Assembly: GCF_020883455.1 (NCBI RefSeq)
Contig: NZ_CP086615.1
Coordinates: 3,960,501 to 4,024,500, forward strand
Length of the DNA: 64,000 nt
From: Spiribacter halobius
Lineage (GTDB): Bacteria; Pseudomonadota; Gammaproteobacteria; Nitrococcales; Nitrococcaceae
Direction of reading: 5' to 3'
Part shown: piece after piece, positions 7,975-16,584 of the stretch
How the letters are laid out: each line of letters opens with the position of its first letter
Position numbering within the stretch: position 1 is the stretch's first letter
Notes under the pieces: generated by a model
What the model saw: only the letters and a program-made list of their open reading frames with translations
Database searches by the model: none
Told to the model about the DNA's origin: nothing
Program-made: the position numbers and the translations under genes

Positions 7975-9087
7975 ATGAAGATCAAGGATATCCGCGCCAG
8001 CCTCCATACCACCTCCATCGAGATCCCGCTGCTCGAGGGCCGCGTATCCGGCTACGGGCGCGAGGAGCAGAAGCTGTTCGTCGTCTGCGAGGTGGAGACC
8101 GACGAAGGCATCACCGGCATCGGGCTGACCGGGCACTTCCTGGCCCACTCGGTGGTGGCCGCGCTGGAGAAGCATTTCCTGCCGGTGGTGCGCGACATGG
8201 ACCCCCGCGATCTGGAGGCCATCCACCAGCGGGTGTTCGCCAAGCTCAACCCGCGGGCGATGACCGGCACCGTGTCCATGGCGCTGTCCTGCCTCGACAT
8301 CGCCCTCTGGGATATCCAGGGCAAGCACGCCGGGCGCTCGGTGGCCCAGCTCCTCGGCGCCGCGCGCGACCACGCCCCGGCCTACGTCACCTTCGGCTTT
8401 CCGCAGTACGACCGCGAGCAGCTGGCCGAGGCGGCCCGGCTGCATGTCCGCAACGGCTTCAGCGCGCTGAAGAGCGTGGTGGCGGTGGACAAGGGCGGCT
8501 GGCGCGAGGATGCGGCGCGGGTGCGCGTGATCCGGGAGGCCGTGGGGGACGACGTCGACATCATGATCGACGCCAACTACCTCTTCAATCCGGTGGAGGC
8601 GAAGATGCTCTGCCGGGCCATCGAGGACTGCAACATCACCTGGTTCGAGGAGCCGCTGCAGCAGAACGACGCCCGCGCCCTGGCGGACCTGCGCCGCAGC
8701 ACCCGCATTCCCCTCGCCGCCGGGCAGATGGAGGGCCACCGCTGGCGCCTGCGGGAGCTGGTGGAGAAGCAGGCGGTGGACATCCTGCAGCCCAACGTCA
8801 CCTACTGCGGCGGCTACACCGAGGCGCGCAAGGCGGCCCACCTGGCCCAGACCTACAACATGCCCATCGCCAACGGCGGCGGCTGGCCGCTGTTCAACAT
8901 GCACATGATGGCGGGGCTGATGAACGGCTGGATCGTGGAGTGGCACCTCGGCATGGTGTCGGTCGGCGAGAGCATCTTCGTCGACCCGCCGCGCCCGGAG
9001 AACGGCGTGATCCGCATCCCGGACGCCCCGGGCCTGGGGCTGACCGTGGACCGCGACGGCCTGAAGGAGACCCGGGTCGAGGGGTGA
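7975..9087 (+). CDS. Enolase superfamily (mandelate racemase/muconate lactonizing type) protein
   Basis: 370 residues from the ATG at 7975, preceded by GGAAGAGAG. A longer open frame upstream runs through the operator and was rejected. The N-terminal capping domain (about 1-125) is followed by a TIM barrel. Metal ligands Asp199 (MIDAN) and Glu225 (WFEEP) are present. The third ligand position reads AAGQME, so it is either Gln251 or a shifted Glu253. The KxK motif is reduced to Lys166 (LKSVV), and the histidine expected near residue 299 is replaced by NGGG. The family abstracts a proton alpha to a carboxylate, giving racemases, dehydratases and cycloisomerases. The substrate is unknown. Confidence 0.88.
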   Translation: MKIKDIRASLHTTSIEIPLLEGRVSGYGREEQKLFVVCEVETDEGITGIGLTGHFLAHSVVAALEKHFLPVVRDMDPRDLEAIHQRVFAKLNPRAMTGTVSMALSCLDIALWDIQGKHAGRSVAQLLGAARDHAPAYVTFGFPQYDREQLAEAARLHVRNGFSALKSVVAVDKGGWREDAARVRVIREAVGDDVDIMIDANYLFNPVEAKMLCRAIEDCNITWFEEPLQQNDARALADLRRSTRIPLAAGQMEGHRWRLRELVEKQAVDILQPNVTYCGGYTEARKAAHLAQTYNMPIANGGGWPLFNMHMMAGLMNGWIVEWHLGMVSVGESIFVDPPRPENGVIRIPDAPGLGLTVDRDGLKETRVEG

Positions 9088-9138
9088 GGCCCACGGTAAG
9101 CGCGCGGGATCCGGCAACTCCACGGCACATCACGGCGT

Positions 9139-9278
9139 GGTGCCACGCTCAGGAGCCCTGTGCTTCCGAGGGGACGCGCCTTCCCCGTGCACAGGGAACC
9201 CGTCCACGAGGCCACGCGGAATCCGCGACGCTGCCAGGCAAGGGCGCTCGGTGCCAGGGTCAGGAGCCGTGTGCCTCC
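9139..9278. repeat. 29-base direct repeat flanking a degenerate hairpin copy
   Basis: GGTGCCANGNTCAGGAGCC-NTGTGCNTCC occurs at 9139-9167 and again at 9250-9278 with four mismatches. The second copy overlaps the left arm of the large hairpin at 9258. The DNA between them (GGGACGCG, a CGTCCACGAGGCC stretch and the small hairpin CGCGGAATCCGCG) looks like a decayed copy of the same element. Confidence 0.6.
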
Positions 9279-9369
9279 CGGCGGGACACGTCGTGAATCC
9301 GTCCATGGAGACTCCACTGCGACATCCCTGTCGCAGAGGGTCCCGCCGGGAGGCACACGGCTCCTGACC
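9258..9369. repeat. Large two-tier hairpin repeat, copy 1
   Basis: Two perfect 30-base arms (9258-9287 and 9340-9369) enclose a 52-base core with its own hairpin, CTGCGACA-TCCC-TGTCGCAG (9317-9336). Read on the minus strand, the core is nearly identical to copy 2 at 9648-9757, while the arms differ entirely. It lies between the convergent enolase-family and dehydrogenase genes, so it could act as a bidirectional terminator. Confidence 0.85.
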
Positions 9370-9647
9370 GGCCGACGCTGGTGCTCGCCGCCGCGGGATT
9401 GGGGACGGGCAGCAGAAGTAGTCGTAGGTCTGGAACCGCCGCAGGCGGTACCCGACACGCCGGCAGGCGAATCGGCGGACCTGATTAGCAACGAGCTTCA
9501 GGTATGCCGCCCGCCGGTATCGGCGCGGCGGCGGGCACTCACGTCGGCCGAGCGAGGCGGGGCAGTACTCGCGTAGGTCGTGCGCGGCGCAGCTGCGTGC
9601 GACATCCCTTTGCCCGGCCCCTCGCGGATCGGCCACCGCGCGTTACA
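9370..9647. other. Non-coding spacer between hairpin copies
   Basis: No convincing gene is seen. Open frames exist on both strands but have no ribosome-binding site and no recognisable protein pattern. At 9596-9607 the string TGCGACATCCCT repeats part of the copy-1 core, suggesting another decayed element copy. Confidence 0.5.
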
Positions 9648-9757
9648 GGCCGGCCTCGTGTCCGGGGCGGCGGGACCCTCTGCGGCAGGGATGCCGCAGT
9701 GGAGGCTACATGGATGTATCCACGCCGTGTCCCGCCGCCCCGGACACGAGGCCGGCC
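9648..9757. repeat. Large two-tier hairpin repeat, copy 2
   Basis: Two perfect 29-base arms (9648-9676 and 9729-9757) surround a core with the inner hairpin CTGCGGCA-GGGA-TGCCGCAG (9680-9699) and then GGATGTATCCACGCCGTG. The inner stem differs from copy 1 by a compensating base-pair change (GC here, AT there), so structure appears to be conserved. Near 9820-9834 TCCCGCCCCACTTGC resembles the reverse complement of the stub sequences at 16368 and 21439. Confidence 0.85.
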
Positions 9758-9864
9758 CCGGCACCACCACAGGCTGTCTCTGACGCCTCCGCGGGCATCG
9801 GGCCTACAGCACCTGACTGTCCCGCCCCACTTGCCCCGCAGGACGCAGTCCACGTCCCGTCAGA

Positions 9865-10944
9865 CTACAGAACCGCCGCCTCGATCCGCCTCGCCACCGC
9901 CTGGCCGACCTCGCCCGTAGACGCGCTGCCGCCTAGGTCCGGGGTCATGACGCCGTCCTGCTCGAGCACCGACACCATGGACTCCTGCACCAGCTCCGCC
10001 GCCCGGTGCAGGCGGTCGTCCCCGTGCTTCTGACCGAGCCAGTCCAGCAGCATGGCGCCGGAGACGATCATGGCGTAGGGGTTGGCGACGCCGCGGCCGG
10101 CGATATCCGGTGCCGAACCGTGGGTAGCCTGGGCCATGGCGTGATCGTCGCCGGCGGAGAGCCCCGGCGCGAGCCCGAGACCACCGACCAGGCCGGCGGT
10201 GAGGTCGGAGAGGATGTCGCCGAACATGTTGGTGGTGACCACCACGTCGTAGTCCGAGGGCTTCATGGTCACCTTCATGGCGAAGGTGTCGACGATGACC
10301 TCGTTGTACTCCACGTCCGGGTAATCGGCGGCCACCTTCCGGCACTCCTCGGCGAACATCCCGCAGCCAAGCTTGAACACCGTGTTCTTGTGCACGGCGG
10401 TGACCTTGCTGCGCCGGCGGCGGGCGAGCTCGAAGGCGGACAGGGCCACGGCGCGGGAGTTCTTGCGGGTGATCACCCGCACCGAGATGGTGGTGTCGTG
10501 GGTCGGGCGGAACTCGCCGCAGCCGGCGACCACGTTGCGATCCGGCTGAAAGCCCTCGGTGTTCTCGCGCACGATCACGAGGTCCGTGTCCCGGTGGATC
10601 GCGGGCAGGCCCTTGAGCGCCCGCGACGGCCGGATATTCGAGTGCAGCTCGAAGTGCTTGCGCAGTATCGGGTGCGGATTGACCGCCCGCGGATCGTCCG
10701 GGTACTCGCGGTGGCCGATGGGCCCCAGCACCCAGCCGTCCAGCCCGGCGAGCTGCTCCAGTGTGCCGTCGGGCATGGTGGTGCCGAGCTGGTCATAGGC
10801 GGGGCGGCCGATGGGCATGTCGAGCCATTCCGCCGTGACGCCGACGCGTTGCAGCGCGGCCTTCATCGCACGCACTGTTTCCGGGACAACCTCGAGGCCG
10901 ATGTCATCCCCTTCCAGTACGCCGATCCGGTAATTGTCCTTCAT
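9865..10944 (-). CDS. Isocitrate/isopropylmalate dehydrogenase family protein
   Basis: 359 residues of the NAD(P)-dependent beta-decarboxylating dehydrogenase family. Substrate-loop residues RENTEGF (126-132), catalytic Lys186 (HKNTVFK) and metal-binding aspartates in [10 protein letters not shown] (Asp243, Asp247) are visible. The Tyr usually found near residue 132 in isopropylmalate dehydrogenases is Phe, and the sequence continues QPDRN, so the substrate is probably not isopropylmalate. Tartrate, a substituted malate or an isocitrate-like acid are options. Start ATG 10944 has GGGGGAG upstream. It follows the GntR gene by 89 bases on the same strand and is likely in its regulon. Confidence 0.88.
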   Translation of the reverse strand: MKDNYRIGVLEGDDIGLEVVPETVRAMKAALQRVGVTAEWLDMPIGRPAYDQLGTTMPDGTLEQLAGLDGWVLGPIGHREYPDDPRAVNPHPILRKHFELHSNIRPSRALKGLPAIHRDTDLVIVRENTEGFQPDRNVVAGCGEFRPTHDTTISVRVITRKNSRAVALSAFELARRRRSKVTAVHKNTVFKLGCGMFAEECRKVAADYPDVEYNEVIVDTFAMKVTMKPSDYDVVVTTNMFGDILSDLTAGLVGGLGLAPGLSAGDDHAMAQATHGSAPDIAGRGVANPYAMIVSGAMLLDWLGQKHGDDRLHRAAELVQESMVSVLEQDGVMTPDLGGSASTGEVGQAVARRIEAAVL

Positions 10945-11033
10945 TGCTCCCCCTCATGGGTTGGGCGCCCTGGGCGCCGTGAATGCCGGGGGGAGGCGGT
11001 CGGCGGCGGGCGCGCCCGGGTGGCGAATACCGG

Positions 11034-11726
11034 CTAGCCGGACTCACCGCTTGCGTGCCGCTCCTCCTCTTCCCGGCTGCGCGCGGGATGGGCCAGCATG
11101 CGGCGCATGCCCCCCTCGACGTGGGCATGCAGCGCCGCGAAGGCGACCTGCGGCTGGCCGGAGGCGATCCCCGCGACGATGTCCCGATGCTCGCGATTCG
11201 ACTCCTCCAGGCTGCCCGGCTGCACGAGGCCCGTGGTCCGGAACAGGTGCAGCTGGTCCACGAGCGTCTGGTAGATCCGGACCAGCTCGGGGTTCTCCGT
11301 CGCCTCGAGGATGGCCCGGTGGAAGTCCAGGTTGGCGGGGTAGTAGTCCGCCACGTCGCCGGACGCCACGATGGCCTCCATGTTCTCCAGCATCGCGGTC
11401 AGGCGTTCGATGAACGCCGGATCCGGGTTGCGGGCCAGCAGATACCCGGCGTAACCGAAGACCCCGGCGCGTGCCTCGTATAGCTTCTTCGCCTGCTCGA
11501 CGCTGATCTTGCGCACGAAGGCGCCGCGATTGGGGATCACCGTGAGGAATCCCCGCTCCGCCAGTCCCCTGCAGGCCTCCCGGATCGGGCCGCGGCTTAC
11601 GCCGAAGGTATTGGCGAGGGCGACCTCGTTGATGCGGTCGCCCATGCGGAGCTCGCCGCGGGCGATCATCCGCTCGATCTCGGCGCGAATCGCCGACGTC
11701 AGTCCCTGCACCTGGATCCTTGTCAT
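11034..11726 (-). CDS. GntR family regulator with FCD domain (FadR-like)
   Basis: 230 residues from the ATG at 11726, which has GGGAG 10 bases upstream; a longer frame without these features was rejected. A winged-helix DNA-binding domain occupies about residues 10-75 (FGVSRGPIREACRGLAERGFL). An all-helical FCD effector domain follows, with acidic and histidine positions typical of metal-dependent carboxylate sensing (for example NLDFHRAILEATENPE). FCD regulators usually repress operons for organic acid catabolism and are relieved by the substrate. It sits in the middle of the island, and a 19-bp palindrome lies 183-201 bases upstream of its start, so autoregulation is plausible. Confidence 0.93.
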   Translation of the reverse strand: MTRIQVQGLTSAIRAEIERMIARGELRMGDRINEVALANTFGVSRGPIREACRGLAERGFLTVIPNRGAFVRKISVEQAKKLYEARAGVFGYAGYLLARNPDPAFIERLTAMLENMEAIVASGDVADYYPANLDFHRAILEATENPELVRIYQTLVDQLHLFRTTGLVQPGSLEESNREHRDIVAGIASGQPQVAFAALHAHVEGGMRRMLAHPARSREEEERHASGESG

Positions 11727-11908
11727 TGCGTCAGTACTCCCGTCCCGTCTCCCGCGGGCGTTCTCAGGCTTCGGTCGCGTCTCGACCGCCGGCATTCTAG
11801 CCTGCCGAGCCTGCCACGCCACCGACGGGGGCGCCGCCGTCTCCTCGCGCCTTTGGCATCGGGCGGCCCGGGAGTGCTGATAAACCGAGCCTCGCAGAGG
11901 CGGGCCAT

Positions 11909-11927
11909 ACTGTCAACAATTGTCAGT
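11909..11927. promoter_or_regulatory. Putative GntR operator upstream of gntR
   Basis: ACTGTCAACAATTGTCAGT is a near-palindrome: all but two of its mirrored position pairs match around the central base. It lies between the end of the AbrB-type gene and the gntR start. The same pattern recurs at 14677 and, inverted, at 14705. Confidence 0.6.
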
Positions 11928-11944
11928 TAACTTTCAAACACCGC

Positions 11945-13021
11945 CTACGCCGAGCGTCCCCCCAGCACCGCCGCCTTCTCCCAGAGCGTGGTGATCGGCG
12001 CCGCAAAGGCGTTGACGACGAAGATCCGCAGGATCTGGAAGCTGGCCACGATGGGCACGGAGAGCCCGAGCGCGCCGGCCGTGAGCACCATCTCGGTAAT
12101 GCCGGCCGGAGCGCCGGCGAGGGCAAGCGTGTACGGGTCGAGGCCCGTCGCCAGGGCCACCAGCACCGCGCTCGTCAATGTGCAGGCGGAGGTGGTCAGG
12201 GACACCAGCAGCCCCACGACAGCCACCCGCGGCAGGCGGACGATGTCCTCGCGCCGGAAGCGGGCACCGATGGACAGGCCGATGGAGACCTGCGCGGCCA
12301 CCACCAGGATGCCCGGTACGGTGGCGTGCAGCAGGCCGGTGGCGGTGTCGGTGAGGGAGACCAGCAGGGCACCCAGGATGAAGGCGTTCTTCACGCCGAT
12401 GCGCTGAAGCACCCAGCCCGCCGCGAGGCCCAGGGCGAGGATCGCCACGGTCTCGACGCCAATGGTGGCATGGCCCTGGCCGAGCGCCATGCTCTCGCCG
12501 GTGGTGCCCATGAGCAGCGCCATGCCGAACGGGATCAGCACCACCATGGAGGTCAGGCGCATGGTCTGCACCACGGCGATCATGGGGCTGGTGGGCTTGC
12601 CCATCTCCTGGGCGAGGAAGGCCATCTCCGCCACGCCGCCGGGCATGTTGGCGAGCAGCGCCGAGGTGCGGTCCATGCCGGCGAAGCGCACCAGCAGCAG
12701 CGAGCAGATCGCGGCCATCAGCACCGACCACAGCGCCATGCCGACCATCAGCGGAATCAGGGCGACCAGTGCGCCCATGACCCCGGCCGAGAAGCTGTGG
12801 CCGATGGCCGTTCCGATGACCGTCTGGGATAGGCGCCGCACCTTGCCGGACTCCGGCGCGGCCCAGCCGCTGAGGGCGGCTGTCGCGGAGACCGCAAGCG
12901 GGCCGAGCAGCCAGGGCAGGGGCATGCCGAGGCCACTGCCGAGCCAGCCGGCCACCATACCGGCGGCCGCCACCACGCCCCAGTGCGCGATCGCCCGAGC
13001 CGCCGCCCTCACGCGGGACAC
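11945..13021 (-). CDS. AbrB-duplication family membrane protein
   Basis: 358 residues, very hydrophobic, with two similar halves each containing a GMPLPWLLGPL-like or glycine-rich helix pair. This is the AbrB_dup family, often misnamed ammonia monooxygenase or AbrB regulator. It is an inner-membrane protein with about 9-10 helices and unproven transport function, often found beside Tct transporters and organic-acid genes. It lies between mmgE/prpD copy 1 (86-base gap containing a hairpin) and gntR on the same strand. In this context a transport or efflux role for a carboxylate is plausible. Confidence 0.85.
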   Translation of the reverse strand: MSRVRAAARAIAHWGVVAAAGMVAGWLGSGLGMPLPWLLGPLAVSATAALSGWAAPESGKVRRLSQTVIGTAIGHSFSAGVMGALVALIPLMVGMALWSVLMAAICSLLLVRFAGMDRTSALLANMPGGVAEMAFLAQEMGKPTSPMIAVVQTMRLTSMVVLIPFGMALLMGTTGESMALGQGHATIGVETVAILALGLAAGWVLQRIGVKNAFILGALLVSLTDTATGLLHATVPGILVVAAQVSIGLSIGARFRREDIVRLPRVAVVGLLVSLTTSACTLTSAVLVALATGLDPYTLALAGAPAGITEMVLTAGALGLSVPIVASFQILRIFVVNAFAAPITTLWEKAAVLGGRSA

Positions 13022-13081
13022 CGGCCGGCCAGTGCGCTCTCCCCGCAGCTGCAGAGCATCCCGTATCCCCCGAATGGTGCT

Positions 13082-13106
13082 GCCGCCCCCGCCTGGCAGG
13101 GGCGGC
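13082..13106. terminator. Hairpin directly after the first mmgE/prpD gene
   Basis: GCCGCCCC and GGGGCGGC arms surround a 9-base loop, immediately downstream of the mmgE/prpD stop on the minus strand. No T-run follows, so it may be a processing or partial termination site between this gene and the AbrB-type gene. Confidence 0.5.
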
Positions 13107-13107
13107 G

Positions 13108-14541
13108 CTAGCGCGCCAGCAGCGGCGTCAGCTCCCGCACGGAGCCGATCGACTCCAGCTCCCGCACCGCCTCGACGATGCGCTCGGTACGGGCGCTGTC
13201 CCAGCGGGCGAACTCCGCGCAGCCGCGGAACTTGTCCGCCGCCTCATCGTAGGTCATGGGGTTGGCGGGGCTGCCCTTGCCGAAGTCGGCGCGGCCCGAG
13301 ATGGTCCGCCCGTCCTTCAGGTGGATGTCGATGATGGTGGTCATCTTGTCGTAGCCGGCGGCCTCGGCCTCCGGATGCACGCCGAAGTGCACGCGGCCGA
13401 TCAGCTCCTGGACGTCGGCGCGGTTGACCACCTCGTCGGTGAACTCCGGCAGCCCCCCGCGGCGCTCCAGCAGCAGGATCGCCATGCAGAACTCCATCGA
13501 GAACTTCGCCTGCAGCTCGTTGGTGGGGCGATGATGGATCAGGGCGTTGGGCATGTTGTGGTTGGTGCCGACGTCGACACGCTCTACCTGCTCCGGCCGG
13601 ATGTCGTTCTCGAGGATGAGCTCCAGCATCTTCGTCATGCCCGGATGCGTCAGCGAGCCCGAGGGGTTCGGCTTGATGGACACGCCCGGCTCGATGAACG
13701 TCCAGGGATTGCCGAGCTTGCCGTGGATCGCCTCGAGCATGAAGCCGCCGCCGTGGGCCTGGAAGAAGCCGCGCGGGGACTCGAGGATGCGGTCCGTTGC
13801 GGTCCAGCCGGCGCGGGCGAAGTCCACGGCCACCACCCCGGACTCCGAGGAGCGCCCGGCGTGGAAGGGCTTGGTCATGGTGCCGAAGTTCTCCCGCAGG
13901 CCGGCCGACTGCGAGGCCGCAATGCCCAGCGCCCGCAGGGTGGTCTCGAGATCCAGCCCGCGCAGCCGGGCCGCGGCCGCCGCGGCGGCGAAGGTGCCGC
14001 AGGTGGCGGTGGCATGGAAGCCGTGCTGATAGTGCCGGGGCGAGATCGCCTCGGCGATCTTCGTCTCCACCTCGACGCCGATCTGATAGGCGAGCATCAG
14101 GTCGCGGCCGGACAGATCGTTCACCTCGGCGATGGCAAGCGCCGCCGGCAGGCAGGGGGCGGTGGGGTGGGTCAGCAGGCCGTAGACCCGGTCCTTGTGC
14201 ACCGCCAGCTGCGTGTCGTCGTAGTCGTCGGCGTGAATGCCGACGCCGTTGGCGAAGGCGGCGAAGCGCTCGGGCACCTTCATGTCGGTGCCGATCACCG
14301 TCGCCTCGCCGCGCACGCCCTGGCCGGCGAGATACTGCTGCACGATGCGCCCGCTCTCGGCGACGGAGCCCGAGAGCGCGAGGCCGAAGCCGTCCAGGAT
14401 CGACTTGCGGCCCAGATCCAGCAGCTCCGTCGAGAGCGCCGAGAAGGGCGTGTTGAGCACGAACTCGGCGACTTCCCGGGTCAGACCCTCGGCGTGCTTG
14501 GAATCGATGTCCGGCGTGTAGTGCTTGATGTCGTCAGCCAT
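13108..14541 (-). CDS. MmgE/PrpD family protein, copy 1
   Basis: 477 residues with the full MmgE/PrpD pattern: helical domain 1 with the active-site region DDYDDTQ and VYGLLTHPTAP, the small lid domain (NFGTMTKPFHAGRSSESG, SIKPNPSGSLTH) and a helical C-terminus (FRGCAEFARWD). The family includes 2-methylcitrate dehydratase, cis-aconitate decarboxylase and iminodisuccinate epimerase, all acting on small polycarboxylates without a cofactor. It is divergent from copy 2, with two operator-like sites between them. The substrate cannot be assigned; association with aconitases and Tct transporters suggests an aconitate-like acid. Confidence 0.88.
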   Translation of the reverse strand: MADDIKHYTPDIDSKHAEGLTREVAEFVLNTPFSALSTELLDLGRKSILDGFGLALSGSVAESGRIVQQYLAGQGVRGEATVIGTDMKVPERFAAFANGVGIHADDYDDTQLAVHKDRVYGLLTHPTAPCLPAALAIAEVNDLSGRDLMLAYQIGVEVETKIAEAISPRHYQHGFHATATCGTFAAAAAAARLRGLDLETTLRALGIAASQSAGLRENFGTMTKPFHAGRSSESGVVAVDFARAGWTATDRILESPRGFFQAHGGGFMLEAIHGKLGNPWTFIEPGVSIKPNPSGSLTHPGMTKMLELILENDIRPEQVERVDVGTNHNMPNALIHHRPTNELQAKFSMEFCMAILLLERRGGLPEFTDEVVNRADVQELIGRVHFGVHPEAEAAGYDKMTTIIDIHLKDGRTISGRADFGKGSPANPMTYDEAADKFRGCAEFARWDSARTERIVEAVRELESIGSVRELTPLLAR

Positions 14542-14676
14542 TCTCGTCGCTCCTCGTAACGTCTGCGCGGTCGGGCCGCCGCGGCCGGTGATTCCGCCGA
14601 GCGCGCCCGACCGCCGCCCCGAGGGTCAGCAGAAACCGCCGCGCCCAACGCCGACGAGGGTACCGGACAGGCGCAA

Positions 14677-14723
14677 ACTGTCAACAGTTGCCAGACTGAT
14701 CGAGCCTGGCAACTGTTGACACT
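14677..14723. promoter_or_regulatory. Paired operator palindrome between divergent mmgE/prpD genes
   Basis: Two copies of the island operator face each other: ACTGTCAACAGTTGCCAGA at 14677-14695 and its inverted counterpart at 14705-14723. TGTCAACAGTTGCCAG (14679-14694) and CTGGCAACTGTTGACA (14706-14721) are exact reverse complements, 11 bases apart. This looks like a double operator serving both divergent promoters. Confidence 0.65.
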
Positions 14724-14855
14724 TGCCCGGGGCGCCGGCACGCTCCCGGAGGAAACCGGCTGCGGGAGCGGCCCCCTACCCTTGTTCCTGGCCCGGCGAT
14801 GGGGCGGCCCCGCTGGCGGCCCTGGCACCGGACAGGGCCCACCCAGGACGGAATC

Positions 14856-16265
14856 ATGAGCACATCCCACGCCATCACCGATCAGGCCGTCGCCTTCGTC
14901 GAGGGCCTCGCTTACGAGCGCCTTCCCGAAGAGGCCGTTCACCTCGGACTGCGCTGCATCCTGGACAGTGTCGGCCTTTACATCGCCGGCACCACCGAGC
15001 ACTCGGTGCGGATCCTCATCGACGAGGCCCGCGACCAGGGCGGCCGGGCGGACGCCACCCTCCTCGGCGCCACGGATACGCGTGTCCCCGCGGCCATGGC
15101 GGCCCGGGTGCTGGGGACCGCGGGCCACGCCCACGACTGGGACGACACCCAGGTCTCCCACGACCCGGCCCACGTCTACGGTCTGCTCACCCACCCTTCG
15201 GTGCCACCGCTGACCGCTACCCTGGTGATGGCGCAGCGCCTCGGGGGTGTCGATGGGCGGCGCTTCATGACCGCCTTCCTGGCCGGCTTCGAGGTCGAGT
15301 GCAAGATCTCCGAGTGGATGAAGCCGGACCACTACCGCCGCGGCCACCATACCAGCGGCAACGTCGGCACCTTCGGCGCCGCCGTCGCCGCCGCCAGCCT
15401 CATCGGCCTTACCGGCGAGCGGCTGCGCCACGCCCTGGGCATGGCGGCGAGCTTCTCCGCCGGCATCCGCTGCAACTTCGGCACCATGACCAAGCCGCTG
15501 CATGTGGGGCGGGCCGCGGAGAACGGCGTCATCGCCGCACTGCTCGCCGAGCGCGGCTTCACCGCCGACCCGACGCCGCTGGACGGGCGCTGGGGCTACC
15601 TGCAGGTCATGGGCAACGGCTTCAGCGAGGAGAAGGTGGCCGAAGGCTTCGCCAATCCCCTGACCATCGTCTCCCCGGGGGTGAGCATCAAGCCCTACCC
15701 GTCGGGCATCCTCACCCACCAGTCCATGGACGCCATGCTCAAGCTGGTGACCGACCACGACGTGAAGCCGGACGAGGTGGAGCGCATCACCTTCTACGCC
15801 GGCAGCAACATCCTCGAGCCGATCCGCTACGACATCGCCGAGAATCACCTGCAGGCGAAGTTCTCCATGGCCGCTCTGCTGGCAATGATGGTGCTCTACC
15901 GGGGGGCGGGGCGGCGCGAGTTCACCGACGAGTGCGTCGGCTCGGCGGCGATGCAGGACATGCAGCGGCGCATCACGACCCAGCTCGACCCGGAGATCGA
16001 GGCCCGGGGCTTCGACCGCATCCGTTCCCGGATCGAGCTGGTGACCCGCGATGGCAGGACCCTGACCCAGTGGGCCGACGAGCGCTATCGCGGCGGCCCC
16101 TCCCTGCCCATGACCGACGACGAGGTCGCCGACAAATTCCGCGCCTGCACCGACGGCCTGCTCAGCGCGGCGCGCCAGCAGGCCGTCATCGACGGCGTCA
16201 TGGGCCTCGTGGCGCTGGACGACACCGCCGTCATCGGCGACTGGCTGCGGGTACAGCCGGCCTGA
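14856..16265 (+). CDS. MmgE/PrpD family protein, copy 2
   Basis: 469 residues from the ATG at 14856, preceded by AGGACGG. Motifs parallel copy 1: HDWDDTQVSHDPAHVYGLLT, HHTSGNVGTFGAAVA, NFGTMTKPLHVGRAAENG and VSIKPYPSGILTH. It is therefore a cofactor-independent polycarboxylate dehydratase, decarboxylase or epimerase. It is transcribed divergently from copy 1 and its overall likeness to it suggests an old inverted duplication followed by divergence. It ends in a convergent gap containing large hairpin copy 3. Confidence 0.88.
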   Translation: MSTSHAITDQAVAFVEGLAYERLPEEAVHLGLRCILDSVGLYIAGTTEHSVRILIDEARDQGGRADATLLGATDTRVPAAMAARVLGTAGHAHDWDDTQVSHDPAHVYGLLTHPSVPPLTATLVMAQRLGGVDGRRFMTAFLAGFEVECKISEWMKPDHYRRGHHTSGNVGTFGAAVAAASLIGLTGERLRHALGMAASFSAGIRCNFGTMTKPLHVGRAAENGVIAALLAERGFTADPTPLDGRWGYLQVMGNGFSEEKVAEGFANPLTIVSPGVSIKPYPSGILTHQSMDAMLKLVTDHDVKPDEVERITFYAGSNILEPIRYDIAENHLQAKFSMAALLAMMVLYRGAGRREFTDECVGSAAMQDMQRRITTQLDPEIEARGFDRIRSRIELVTRDGRTLTQWADERYRGGPSLPMTDDEVADKFRACTDGLLSAARQQAVIDGVMGLVALDDTAVIGDWLRVQPA

Positions 16266-16378
16266 GGCTACGGCTCATGGCTTCCCGCACCAGAGCAGCC
16301 AGCACACGTTGCACACGGCCCTGGCACTGTCCTGCCTGGGCCAATTGAACCGCGGAACACAGCACCGGCGCCGGCAGT

Positions 16379-16484
16379 GCGAGGTGGGGCGGGCGTCCTC
16401 GGGACCGTAGGCGAGATGGACCTCGCCTACGAGCGTACAGGGACGTATTCACAGCGTGTCCCGAGGACGCCCGCCTCACCTCGC
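16379..16484. repeat. Large two-tier hairpin repeat, copy 3
   Basis: 27-base arms (16379-16405 and 16458-16484) match at all but one position. Inside is CGTAGGCGAG-ATGGAC-CTCGCCTACG (16406-16431) and then GGACGTATTCACAGCGTG, homologous to the core of copy 2. As with copies 1 and 2, it lies between convergent gene ends (copy 2 of mmgE/prpD and tctA), consistent with a bidirectional terminator. Confidence 0.85.
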
Positions 16485-16584
16485 ACCGGGCACGGCCTGG
16501 GCCCCTGCTCTGCCTAGCGGCCCCGTTGCCGCAAGCAGGCCGGCGCCAGGAACGTCCTCAGGCAACCCGCCGTGTCGGCGACGG

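Noticed and set aside
9130-9636. Long minus-strand open frame across the hairpin region
   Set aside because: It runs through both arms of the repeat, has no ribosome-binding site and no recognisable protein pattern; high GC keeps such frames open by chance.
9258-9757. CRISPR array
   Set aside because: Repeats are inverted arms of hairpins, not regularly spaced direct repeats, and no cas genes are present.
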